DNA from: Wenzhouxiangella sp042310355
Lineage (GTDB): Bacteria; Pseudomonadota; Gammaproteobacteria; Xanthomonadales; Wenzhouxiangellaceae
Assembly: GCF_042310355.1 (NCBI RefSeq)
Contig: NZ_JBHJMR010000001.1
Coordinates: 496,001 to 560,000, forward strand
Direction: 5' to 3'
DNA: 64,000 nt
This document shows positions 1 to 10,261 of this stretch, piece after piece. The notes beneath the pieces are model-generated. The model did not search any database, was not told where the DNA came from, and worked only from the letters and a program-made list of their open reading frames with translations. Made by a program: the position numbers and the translations under genes. Each line of letters opens with the position of its first letter. Position 1 is the first letter of the stretch.

Positions 1-383
1 AGAACCTGGACGCGGCCGTGGCGTTCTATCGCAACTTCCTGCAGGCCGAGCCGGCCAAGCTGCGGCCCGGTTACGCCAACTTCGATCTGGACAACCCGCC
101 GCTGAAGCTGGCATTGAACGAAGCGGGGCAGTCCAGCGTTTCGCACCTGGGTGTGCAGGTGGAAGGCCGTGACGCGGTCTTCGCCGAGATCGAGCGCCTG
201 AAGGCCGCCGGCCTGGGCACGTTTACCGAAACCGACACCGACTGCTGCCACGCCATCCAGGACAAGGTCTGGGTGGCTGATCCGGACGGCAATCGCTGGG
301 AGGTGTTCGTGGTCAAGGGCGACGTGCCGGCAAAGGCCGCGGCCGCCGAAGCGGCCGGGTGCGGATGCAGCTGCGGCGCGTAG
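1..383 (+). CDS. ArsI/CadI-like glyoxalase-fold protein (5' end outside window)
   Basis: The reading frame is open from the first bases of the window, so the N-terminus is missing. The visible part starts in the family's NLDAAVAFYRNFL segment, continues with SSVSHLGVQVEG, a vicinal cysteine pair in DTDCCHAIQDKVWVADPDG, and WEVFVVKGD. This is the vicinal-oxygen-chelate fold of ArsI (organoarsenical C-As lyase) and CadI (cadmium-induced) proteins, where the Cys pair and a His/Glu set bind metal or substrate. The C-terminus ends in a Cys-rich GCGCSCGA tail, typical of these metalloid proteins. It runs toward the next gene and stops 7 bases before it. ArsI versus CadI cannot be settled without the N-terminus and the genes to the left. 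Confidence 0.8.
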   Translation, partial: NLDAAVAFYRNFLQAEPAKLRPGYANFDLDNPPLKLALNEAGQSSVSHLGVQVEGRDAVFAEIERLKAAGLGTFTETDTDCCHAIQDKVWVADPDGNRWEVFVVKGDVPAKAAAAEAAGCGCSCGA

Positions 384-390
384 ACTGCCT

Positions 391-1560
391 TCAGGGCTCG
401 AAGCGATCGGTGAAGATGAAGATGCCCGGCGCGGTCAGCAGGTACTGGAACTGGGGCTGGTCGACGGCATTGGACTGACAGTCCAGTACGGCGCTTTGCT
501 GCTCGCCGCTGGTCGGTGCAAAGACCAGGGTGAAGTCGACCGCATCGGACGGCGCAATCCCGGCCCAGCTCAGCGGGTCGGGTTGCGTCTGGAACTCGCC
601 CGCGCCGGCGGCGAGGTTGCACTCGATGTCGAGCGGTGCCGTTCCGCTGTTGGTGAACTGTCCCGACACCGAGGCGTTGTCGCCCGGCGCGACCAGGCCG
701 AAATCGACTTCCCCGGCTTTGGGGTCGGCCGTCAGCCGTGGAGCGATGCCGGTGCCGGTCAATTCACCGCTGCGGGTGCCGACATTCGTTGCGACGAGAA
801 GCTGGCCGGAGCGCTCTGTGTCGGACTCGGGCGCGAACACCACCTCGATCGAGCAGGTCTGCCCCTCGGCCAACGTGACTTGGTCGCAGCCGTTGTCGGC
901 GATGGTGAAATCGGTGATATCGGTCGAAACGCCCTCGATGATGAGTCCGTCGGCATTGCCGGAATTGACGGCCTGGATGGTCAGGGGCGTGCTGGTCTGG
1001 CCCGCTTCCAGCTCGCCGAAATCCAGTGCGCCGGGCTCAAGCGAGATCAGTGGTCCGTCGACCTCGACGGATACCAGGCCGTCGATGGCCTTGGATGGCG
1101 TGAATGGTCGACCTTCATCCTCAGGGGCATCCCATTCCAGGGCAACATCCGTACCGTCCGGAGTTGCCGGATCAATGGTGAAGGCGATCGAGCCTGAAAA
1201 CGAGGCGATAGGCATTCCGGTGAGGTTGGCCACTGCTACGACGATGCGGTTTGTGTCGTTGAGTTGGCAGCTCGCGAAGAAGGCAGTGGACGATTCGCAC
1301 ATATCGGAAACGTCGACCTGGCTGAATGCTTCGATTCCCTGGATGCGTGCGCGAGCCTCCAGCGAGTCGGCGTTGTCTGTGTTGTCGAATTCGAACGTGA
1401 CCGAAACCGTGTTGCCCGGCGCGCCGCTGACCGATTCGAGGGTCACGATGCCGCCGGTCTGCTGTGCCTGGGCGGCACCGGCGAGCAGGAATGTAGACAG
1501 CACCATGGCGCGGACTGCGCGATCGATGGATGCCAACGTGAAGCGGGGACTGACATGCAT
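391..1560 (-). CDS. secreted cohesin-like / choice-of-anchor D domain protein
   Basis: 389 aa. A signal peptide (residues about 15-33, ending GAAQAQ) is followed by a cohesin-like beta domain (about 37-165, GIVTLESVSGAPGNTVSVTF) and two choice-of-anchor D (ASPM/HYDIN type Ig-like) repeats starting near LISLEPGALDFGELEAGQ and PKAGEVDFGLVAPG. Paired cysteines in the second half (NGCDQVTLAEGQTCS) fit extracytoplasmic disulfides. It ends in IFTDRFEP, which looks like a short sorting or recognition tail rather than fold. No enzymatic motif is visible; a surface or secreted structural/binding protein is likely. It follows the hydrolase gene by 56 bases on the same strand and may be co-transcribed with it. 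Confidence 0.75.
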   Translation of the reverse strand: MHVSPRFTLASIDRAVRAMVLSTFLLAGAAQAQQTGGIVTLESVSGAPGNTVSVTFEFDNTDNADSLEARARIQGIEAFSQVDVSDMCESSTAFFASCQLNDTNRIVVAVANLTGMPIASFSGSIAFTIDPATPDGTDVALEWDAPEDEGRPFTPSKAIDGLVSVEVDGPLISLEPGALDFGELEAGQTSTPLTIQAVNSGNADGLIIEGVSTDITDFTIADNGCDQVTLAEGQTCSIEVVFAPESDTERSGQLLVATNVGTRSGELTGTGIAPRLTADPKAGEVDFGLVAPGDNASVSGQFTNSGTAPLDIECNLAAGAGEFQTQPDPLSWAGIAPSDAVDFTLVFAPTSGEQQSAVLDCQSNAVDQPQFQYLLTAPGIFIFTDRFEP

Positions 1561-1615
1561 TCGGGGCGACTCCGTAGTGGTCCCCCTACTTAGTGCCTAT
1601 CACTTTAGCACCGCG

Positions 1616-2659
1616 TCAATTCCGAGTCCGTGATGCAGTTGGCGAATCGCGCCATTCGTTCAGGTAATCGATAACCGGCGCAATCGCCGGTGGGGTTCGA
1701 TCGCTGAAGGGCATGGGCGCGATCAGCCCGCGGTGAGATGCCTGCAGGACCATCGGCGGCGGCGCTTCTTGCAGTGGCAGTGAGTCAACCGCCACGGCGC
1801 CGTCGCCGATGGACTGCCCGGTTTGCGACCACAGCTCGCTGATGGTCTTCTTCAGTTCGGGTAGCCCGAGTTCCTGGCTCAGGTCGGCGAGTTCCCGTTC
1901 CATCACCGGGGTCGGTTCGGCGATGCGTCCGCCGATGATCCGGATGGGAACGGTATCCGGCCACGGTCGGGCATTGAGTTGCTGCAGGTACTCGCTGCCC
2001 GGGCGCAGGTCGATCTTGGCCGCGCCCGTGCCGTCGCGCAGGGCGGCAAACAGCGAGAAATCACCTGCGGGCAGATCAGCGGCGTACTCGCGCAGTTCCA
2101 GCCAGGCCCGCAGCCGCGCCCACTCCGAGCCGTGATTGGGCGTGGCGATCAGGATTGTCCCGCGTACTTCGGGGCCGTCCACCGTCGGTGCCGACTCGAC
2201 GGGATGGCGATGGCGAGAGACGAAATCGCGGATCACCAGCCCGCCCATGCTGTGACCGACCAGCACGACCCGCCGCGACGAGGCCAGCCCGGGCCAGGCG
2301 CTTGCCAGCGCGTCGGCGCTGGCGTCGACGGCCTGGTCGTTGGGGTAGCGGAACTCGACCTGTTCGATGCCCTCGGTATCGAGCCGCTGCTGCAGTTGAG
2401 ACCAGATGCCGCCGGGCTCGTCCACGCCGTGGACCAGGACGACTTCTACGTCGGCAGGCGGCTGCACGGCCTGGTCGTGGCGGAAGAAACCGGTGGCTTG
2501 CTCGGCCGGGCTCATCTGCTCGGGAAACCAGTCCCAGAGCTGTTCCTGCACCTGGATGCGCAGCTCGCGTTCTTCTTCCGGATAGCGTTCCGTCCAGGCG
2601 CCCCAGGCGAGCCACAGCCCGAGAACGACACCGACTACGACCAAGAGCCGGCGTTTCAT
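1616..2659 (-). CDS. membrane-anchored alpha/beta hydrolase (lipase-like)
   Basis: 347 aa. An N-terminal hydrophobic segment (residues 3-22) would anchor the protein or act as an uncleaved signal, leaving the enzyme in the periplasm. Catalytic features: the oxyanion-side VVLVHGVDEPGG strand-loop near residue 75 and the nucleophile elbow VVLVGHSMGGL near residue 131, with Ser as nucleophile. The layout resembles triacylglycerol-lipase/PGAP1-like esterases that act on lipids or acyl esters; the substrate is unknown. It is divergent from katG, with 183 bases between the two starts. No strong Shine-Dalgarno precedes the ATG. Confidence 0.75.
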   Translation of the reverse strand: MKRRLLVVVGVVLGLWLAWGAWTERYPEEERELRIQVQEQLWDWFPEQMSPAEQATGFFRHDQAVQPPADVEVVLVHGVDEPGGIWSQLQQRLDTEGIEQVEFRYPNDQAVDASADALASAWPGLASSRRVVLVGHSMGGLVIRDFVSRHRHPVESAPTVDGPEVRGTILIATPNHGSEWARLRAWLELREYAADLPAGDFSLFAALRDGTGAAKIDLRPGSEYLQQLNARPWPDTVPIRIIGGRIAEPTPVMERELADLSQELGLPELKKTISELWSQTGQSIGDGAVAVDSLPLQEAPPPMVLQASHRGLIAPMPFSDRTPPAIAPVIDYLNEWRDSPTASRTRN

Positions 2660-2842
2660 GACGCGGCCGCGGCCGGCCTGGTCGAGCCATAATCAAAACC
2701 TATGGCAGGCATGACAACAATTGATTTCATAAATACGTGCAGAGTCGATATCATCAGGGTACATTGAACGGTTGAACCCGGCGAAGCGCTGTCGCGCTGG
2801 CGACGGGGCGTACTAGATTTTCTGACACTGGAGGAGAGATAC

Positions 2843-5035
<2,193 letters not shown>

Positions 5036-5058
5036 TCGGGCGACATTCGTCAGCAATC

Positions 5059-5093
5059 AACCCCGGCTCCCCCTGGGCGCCGGGGTTTTTTTT
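5059..5093 (+). terminator. Rho-independent terminator of katG
   Basis: AACCCCGG (5059-5066) pairs with CCGGGGTT (5080-5087), followed by an eight-T tract. It lies 24 bases after the katG stop codon. Confidence 0.92.
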
Positions 5094-5203
5094 GTCTTTC
5101 CCCGGGGGCTTGCAACAATCGGCAAACAGCCTGCAACTTGCGAGCAAGCAAGCCTGCGCCGAAGACCGCACAGTAGGACATTCGAGTCGAACAGGGGAAA
5201 CGA

Positions 5204-5407
5204 ATGGCACAGCGCGGTGCGAGCTTGTACTTGCTGGCGGCGATGGCGGTTGCGCTCTGGCCGGCGGCGGGTTCTCCCGGAGCCGGCGAAACCGATGCCG
5301 GGTCGTCCGTCCCGGCGGGCATTCCGGCGGATGCGGGGGGGAGCCCTTACGGCGACAGGCCGCGGGTCGTCGTCATTTCTCAGGGACGCGCCGGCGCCGA
5401 TCGTTAG
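5204..5407 (+). CDS. possible small secreted protein, doubtful
   Basis: 67 aa in the 462-base gap between katG and the propeller regulator. The N-terminus looks like a signal peptide (LYLLAAMAVALWPAAGSPGAG), and AGGGG lies 8 bases before the ATG. The rest is Gly/Pro/Ala-rich and matches nothing I recognise. In DNA this GC-rich a 67-codon ORF can arise by chance. Apart from the katG terminator, the remainder of this gap shows nothing I can name. Confidence 0.25.
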   Translation: MAQRGASLYLLAAMAVALWPAAGSPGAGETDAGSSVPAGIPADAGGSPYGDRPRVVVISQGRAGADR

Positions 5408-5496
5408 TTGCACGGGGCGGTTTTCCCCGGGGATGTGAACTGGGTCCGACGCTTTGTCGTTAGACTTGTGCGCTGTCTTTCTGACTGTCGCTTTTC

Positions 5497-8418
5497 ATGC
5501 CCCTTGTTTGGCCTGGGTGCCTTCCCGGATGCGCCCGCTTGTTCGCCTCATTCCTGCTTGCCGCTGCGTTTAGCGCATCGCCTTTGGCGGTCGCACAACC
5601 CGACTGGCTGGACGAGGGCTATCTCCTCGATCGCTGGACCAACGTGGACGGGCTGCCGGTCAACGGCACGACCGATGTGCATATCGGCAATCGGGGTTAC
5701 CTGTGGCTGGCGACCTTCGACGGACTGGTGCGCTTCGACGGGTACCGGTTCAGAACTTTCAACGCCAGCAATGACCAACTGCCGGGAAACCGCCTCACTC
5801 GCCTGGTGCAGCAAGACTCGGGCCTGATCTGGGTGCTGACCGAGCAGTACGCCCTGGCCAGTTTCGACGGTCGCCGATTCCATGCGGCCGGTACCGCGCA
5901 GGGACTTCCCGCCGAGCGCGCGCTCAAGCTGCATCTCGACGGCCGCGACCGCCTGTGGGCCGGCACGGAGCGGGGGTTGGCCCGCGCCTGCGGTCCGTCC
6001 TGCTTCAAGAGCATCGGGCACCGGAGCCTGGACGGACGCGCCGTGCAGACGTTTGCCGATGCCGCCGACGGCGGCATCTGGGCGGGAACCGCCGCCGGGG
6101 TGGTCGTGGGCCTGTCAGGCGTCGACGTGCGGCAGGTCGTGGATGCCGCCGCGGGACTTGCGCTGGCCGATGTCCGGGCGCTGCTGGTCGACGACGATGG
6201 TGTCCTCTGGGCCGGCGGCGCGGGCGGCCTGGCGACGATCGTCGACGGCCGGGCTGAAATGCTGCATGGCTTCATGGGTGAAACGATCAACGACCTGGAG
6301 CTGGCGCCCGGTGGGGACGTGATCGCGCAGGCCTACGATCGAAGCTATCGCCTCTCGGACGGACGCTGGCGGGTCGACAACGCCGGCCCGATCGGCGGCT
6401 ACGTGCGGCTTGTCGCTGCCGGGCCGCAGGGTTCGGAATGGCGGGTGCGCCAGAACGAGCTGTTGCGCGACGGAGAATCCGTGGTGCGCGCTTCCTGTCC
6501 GATTCGCGACTTCGAATTCGATGCCGTCGGCGGGGTCTGGCTGGCCACGCTTTGCGACGGGCTGTGGCGGCTCAGGCAGCGGCAGTTCGAAACGATATCC
6601 GAGCATCGCGGCCTGCCCGATGGGCCGGTCTACGGTTTGGTGGAGGACGATGCGGGTCGGGTCTGGGCGAGCGTCGGGGCGGGCCTGGTCGCCGAAATCC
6701 GGGACGGGCAGGTCAGCATGCTGCACGAGGCCGGCTCGTCGGGTCAGGTGGTGGGCACGGTGGCGACCGACGGCGATGGCGCGGTCTGGGTCGGCAAGGG
6801 CGGCGTGTGCCGGATGGGGGCCGCCGGTTGCGTAACGCCCTCCCGGCTGCCGCGGGTTTTGCGCAAGAGCCTGGTCAGGAGCATCTTCGAGGATGCGCGC
6901 GGCGGGCTCTGGGTGGGCAGCCAGGCCGGCTTGTGGCGGCGCTTCGAGGGGCGATGGCAGAACATGCAGCCGGCGCTGGCCCTGCCCGACCGGGTGCAGG
7001 CGCAGGTGATCATGCAGGCCGGTAGCGGCAACCTCTGGTTCGGCACCGATTCCAGCGGTCTGCGTCGCCGCTCGGCCAGCGGCGACGTCGTCGCCCTGGG
7101 ATCGGCCGAGGGGCTTTCCAGCAACCGAATTCGCGATCTGCACGAAGACGCGGCGGGGCGACTGTGGGTGGTGACCGCCGACAGCGGACTGTGCCGCTCC
7201 GACCGGCCCGAGACCGAATCGGGACTGGTGTTCACCTGCATGGGTGAAAGCGAAGGCCTGTACTCCAACAGCCTCCACCGTTTGCTGGCCGATGATCAGG
7301 GGCGGTTCTGGTTCAACAGCAACATGGGCGTCTTCCGGGTCGATCGGCGGGCCCTGGAGCGTGTGCTGGACGGCCGGTCGAGCCGCGTCTATCCCCGCGT
7401 CTATACCGAAAGAGACGGGCTGCCCGACCGCGAGGGCAACGGTGGGGTCCAGAATGCCGGCATCCGCCTGGATGACGGGCGCCTGGCGTTTCCGGGGCAG
7501 GGCGGAATCGTCGTGTTCGATCCGGACAATGTGCGGGATCTCGAGGGTGTGCCGCGGGTTGTGCTGGAGCAAGTCCGGCTGCCGGACGGCAGCGATCTGC
7601 CGGCCGATGGGACGGTGCAAGTCCCCCTGGGGGAACGCGTGTTCTCGCTTCGGTTTACCGGCATCAAGCCGGGGCTGACGGGGCAGACCTACTTCCGTTA
7701 TCGGATGAACCGCGGCCCGTGGGTGGAACTCGGCGCGGACCGCAATCTGACTTTCGATGATGTGCGCCCGGGACGGCACGAACTCGAGATCGCGGCCGTC
7801 GATGCCGACAGCGGTCTCTCGGGCCCGGTGGCCGGCATGACGATCGACGTGCCGGCCCTGTTTCACGAGCGTAAGGACGTTCGATTCGCGCTGGCGCTTG
7901 CGTTGGTTGCCCTGATCGCGCTCTGGTTGATGCGTCGCCGCCGCGCGGCGATTCGGCTCCAGCAGTACCTGCACCGCGAAGTCGAGCGTCGGACCGTCGA
8001 GGCCATGCGTCAGCAACGCCGCGCCGAAAGCGCCCTGTCGGCCGACGCGTCGGCGACGAACGGCGGCGAGGCGCGGCGACCGGTCGATTCATCGCCCGGC
8101 GAAGCGTCGCTGCTTGCCGACGAGGTGCGCGCCTGGGTCGAGAACAACGTTCAGCACGGCAGCCTTTCGGTGGAGAAGCTGGCCGAATCGCTGTTCATGT
8201 CGCGCAGCAAGCTGCATCGCCGCCTGGTCGAGCAAACCGGCCGCTCGCCGGGCGAGTTCATCCGCGACGTGCGCCTGGGCATCGCCCGCCAGATGCTGCA
8301 CGAGCAGGGGGCGAGCGTCTCGAACGTCGCCTTCGCGGTCGGCTTTTCGAGCGTGTCGGGGTTCAGCCGCGCCTACCGCAGCCATTTCGGCGAGTCGCCC
8401 TCTCAGACCGCGGGCTGA
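5497..8418 (+). CDS. transmembrane beta-propeller AraC-type one-component regulator
   Basis: 973 aa. Order: signal peptide (about 14-33); periplasmic two-component-regulator propeller repeats (about 40-690; recurring GxLWLATFDGLVRFDGxRF and VWAGTxxGL patterns); a Y_Y_Y-like beta domain (about 700-785); one transmembrane helix (about 796-812); a charged linker (LQQYLHREVERR); and a C-terminal AraC helix-turn-helix (about 875-973, ending VSNVAFAVGFSSVSGFSRAYRSHFGESP). The architecture is that of hybrid propeller sensors, but there is no histidine kinase or receiver domain: a periplasmic signal would act on DNA binding directly through the membrane. No target operon is adjacent; the gene stands alone between katG and a convergent unknown gene. 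No Shine-Dalgarno is obvious before the ATG. Confidence 0.88.
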   Translation: MPLVWPGCLPGCARLFASFLLAAAFSASPLAVAQPDWLDEGYLLDRWTNVDGLPVNGTTDVHIGNRGYLWLATFDGLVRFDGYRFRTFNASNDQLPGNRLTRLVQQDSGLIWVLTEQYALASFDGRRFHAAGTAQGLPAERALKLHLDGRDRLWAGTERGLARACGPSCFKSIGHRSLDGRAVQTFADAADGGIWAGTAAGVVVGLSGVDVRQVVDAAAGLALADVRALLVDDDGVLWAGGAGGLATIVDGRAEMLHGFMGETINDLELAPGGDVIAQAYDRSYRLSDGRWRVDNAGPIGGYVRLVAAGPQGSEWRVRQNELLRDGESVVRASCPIRDFEFDAVGGVWLATLCDGLWRLRQRQFETISEHRGLPDGPVYGLVEDDAGRVWASVGAGLVAEIRDGQVSMLHEAGSSGQVVGTVATDGDGAVWVGKGGVCRMGAAGCVTPSRLPRVLRKSLVRSIFEDARGGLWVGSQAGLWRRFEGRWQNMQPALALPDRVQAQVIMQAGSGNLWFGTDSSGLRRRSASGDVVALGSAEGLSSNRIRDLHEDAAGRLWVVTADSGLCRSDRPETESGLVFTCMGESEGLYSNSLHRLLADDQGRFWFNSNMGVFRVDRRALERVLDGRSSRVYPRVYTERDGLPDREGNGGVQNAGIRLDDGRLAFPGQGGIVVFDPDNVRDLEGVPRVVLEQVRLPDGSDLPADGTVQVPLGERVFSLRFTGIKPGLTGQTYFRYRMNRGPWVELGADRNLTFDDVRPGRHELEIAAVDADSGLSGPVAGMTIDVPALFHERKDVRFALALALVALIALWLMRRRRAAIRLQQYLHREVERRTVEAMRQQRRAESALSADASATNGGEARRPVDSSPGEASLLADEVRAWVENNVQHGSLSVEKLAESLFMSRSKLHRRLVEQTGRSPGEFIRDVRLGIARQMLHEQGASVSNVAFAVGFSSVSGFSRAYRSHFGESPSQTAG

Positions 8419-8436
8419 GCGGACACGCTTCCTCGA

Positions 8437-8461
8437 CCCCGGCGCCGCGCGGGCGCCGGGG
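8437..8461. terminator. GC-rich hairpin between convergent genes
   Basis: Perfect 10-bp stem CCCCGGCGCC / GGCGCCGGGG with a 5-base loop between two convergent stop codons. There is no T tract on either side, so bidirectional terminator function is likely but not certain. Confidence 0.5.
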
Positions 8462-8480
8462 ATTCCGGTCCGCCTTCGCC

Positions 8481-9230
8481 TCAATCCTTCATATGGCTGA
8501 GGTCGTCGTTGCGCACCCAGATGTCGGCGTAGTAGCTGGTGATCGCTTCCCGGTCGATTTCGCGCATCTTGTTGAATTCCTCCTCGCCGAAGTGCTCTTC
8601 GAGCATTTTCCAGAAGCCGTTGTCGCCGTCGAACTCCGCGAAGCTCGCGGCAGGCGAGACGACGTAAATACCGCTGTTGTGCTCACCGCCGATGGATGAG
8701 TAGAAGTAGAAGGGTTCGTGCCAGTCCTTCTCGGCGGCAGCTTCGGCGTACTTCTTGACGTTCTCGAGGAATGCTCTCGAATCGTCGAGCTCGAAGGCCG
8801 TCACCCAGGCAATCTTGCGATCGGTGTCGTCGTCGACGTGATGGCTGTGCTCGCCCAGATAGACATCGAAGGTGGCGTAGACCTTTTCGACAGCGGCGTG
8901 GTAGCGCTCCTTGAACTGCTCGTAGCATGCGTCGAGCTCGGGAGTGTCCTCGTCAAACTCGGCCCAGCGTTGCTGGTTGAGCACGAATGCGTAGCGGTCC
9001 ACATCGCCGGTTTCTGCCTTGTAGACGGTCCACTCGGCGCTGTCGTCGGCTTCCCTGATGCAATCGTTCCAATCGGCGACGACTTCCTTGTAGGCATCGT
9101 GCTGATCGCTCTTGACGTGTTCCATGTAAATGCGCTGGACCCAGTCTTCGGCTTGATCATCGTGGTCGTCGGCCCAGACCGGGCTGGTGGCCAGGACGCT
9201 ACAGCAGGCGGTAACAAGTATTGCTCTCAT
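8481..9230 (-). CDS. unknown secreted protein
   Basis: 249 aa. A cleavable signal peptide (first about 21 residues, ending PVWA) precedes an acidic, aromatic-rich mature protein beginning DDHDDQAEDW. I do not recognise the family. The chain seems to hold two similar alpha/beta halves, each with a helix and then a strand ending in an aromatic-Phe-Asp element (NQQRWAEFDED in the first, SPAASFAEFDGDN in the second). That would fit two dimeric-alpha/beta-barrel (ABM/NIPSNAP-like) units, but this is only a visual inference. A GGGAG lies 9 bases before the ATG. It converges on the propeller regulator and diverges from the AEC carrier. Confidence 0.7.
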   Translation of the reverse strand: MRAILVTACCSVLATSPVWADDHDDQAEDWVQRIYMEHVKSDQHDAYKEVVADWNDCIREADDSAEWTVYKAETGDVDRYAFVLNQQRWAEFDEDTPELDACYEQFKERYHAAVEKVYATFDVYLGEHSHHVDDDTDRKIAWVTAFELDDSRAFLENVKKYAEAAAEKDWHEPFYFYSSIGGEHNSGIYVVSPAASFAEFDGDNGFWKMLEEHFGEEEFNKMREIDREAITSYYADIWVRNDDLSHMKD

Positions 9231-9344
9231 GTCGAATACTCCCTAGGGGTGGCAGGAGGAGACAGTCGAGCAAAACCGTTTGGGCAATACCTGTCGAAAG
9301 GCTTTCAGGCAATCCGGGGCGCGGTTTCATACCCGAATCTACCG

Positions 9345-9350
9345 TATGAT
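9345..9350 (+). promoter_or_regulatory. -10 box 8 bases from the AEC carrier start
   Basis: TATGAT ends 8 bases before the ATG at 9359. With normal spacing transcription would begin at or next to the start codon, giving a leaderless mRNA. No convincing -35 is seen. Confidence 0.45.
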
Positions 9351-9358
9351 TTGCTCCC

Positions 9359-10261
9359 ATGTCGGCCTATTTCGTCATCATCTCCCTGATCGTGGTCGGG
9401 CGGCTCCTGGCGCCGGCGTTTCCCGCCAGCGCGCCGGAAGTGCTCAACCGCGTGGTGATCATGCTGTGCCTGCCGGCGCTGATCTTTATCCACGTACCGA
9501 CCCTGGAAGCCAGCACGGCGCTGCTGCCGCTGGTGATCGTGCCCTGGGCCTTGCTGGGGGTCAGCGTCGCCATGGTGCTGCTGCTGGCGCGTTGGTTGGA
9601 TTTGCGGCGCGAGGCGGTGGCCGTGCTCTTGCTGCTGCTGCCGCTGGGCAATACGTCGTTTCTGGGCTTTCCGCTGGTCGAGGCGCTGCTGGGCGAGGAC
9701 CAGGTGCGTTACGCGGTGGTCTACGACCAGTTTGGGTCGTTTCTGATCGTGTGCACGCACGCCTTGTTCGTGCTGGCCTGGTTCGGCACCGGGCAGCGGC
9801 CGGCCTTTGGCGACATGGCGAAACGGATCGTCACTTTCCCGCCCTTCATCGCCCTGGTCGGCGCACTGCTGCTGGGCAACGCCTGGTTCCCGGACTGGCT
9901 GATGGACCTGGCAAACAATTTCGCCGACATGCTTCTGCCGCTGGTGACGCTCGCCATCGGCATGAGCCTGCACCTGCGCCTGGTGTCCGAATATCGCCGC
10001 CCGTTGTTCATCGGCCTGGCGAGCAAGCTGGTCATTCTGCCGGCCGTGGCGCTGGGGCTGATCCTGCTGCTCGATACCCAGCCGGATATTGCCAGGGTGG
10101 CCCTGATGGAAGCCTCGATGCCGCCGATGATCACCGCCGCGGCCCTGCTGTCCTCGGCCCGCCTGGCGCCACCGCTGGCTTCCGCGCTGGTCGCCTGGGG
10201 CGTGTTGCTGTCGGCCGTGACCGTCCCGCTGTGGTATTTCCTTGCAGGATGGGTGTTCTAG
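9359..10261 (+). CDS. AEC-family (auxin efflux carrier-like) permease
   Basis: 300 aa, almost entirely hydrophobic, with about ten predicted helices in two five-helix halves, as in the bile/arsenite/riboflavin transporter superfamily. Typical elements are PLGNTSFLGFPLVEALLG in helix 4 (the conserved N-x-x-F-x-G-x-P crossover) and EASMPPMITAAAL in the second half (the matching P-P crossover). Members export organic acids or other small anions; the substrate cannot be predicted. The stop codon is interleaved with that of asnS on a shared CTAG (10258-10261), so the two convergent genes overlap by 4 bases. Confidence 0.88.
   Translation: MSAYFVIISLIVVGRLLAPAFPASAPEVLNRVVIMLCLPALIFIHVPTLEASTALLPLVIVPWALLGVSVAMVLLLARWLDLRREAVAVLLLLLPLGNTSFLGFPLVEALLGEDQVRYAVVYDQFGSFLIVCTHALFVLAWFGTGQRPAFGDMAKRIVTFPPFIALVGALLLGNAWFPDWLMDLANNFADMLLPLVTLAIGMSLHLRLVSEYRRPLFIGLASKLVILPAVALGLILLLDTQPDIARVALMEASMPPMITAAALLSSARLAPPLASALVAWGVLLSAVTVPLWYFLAGWVF

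Noticed and set aside
2660..2842. OxyR operator upstream of katG
   Set aside because: I compared the gap with the ATAG/CTAT pattern and found no set of half-sites at the required spacing.
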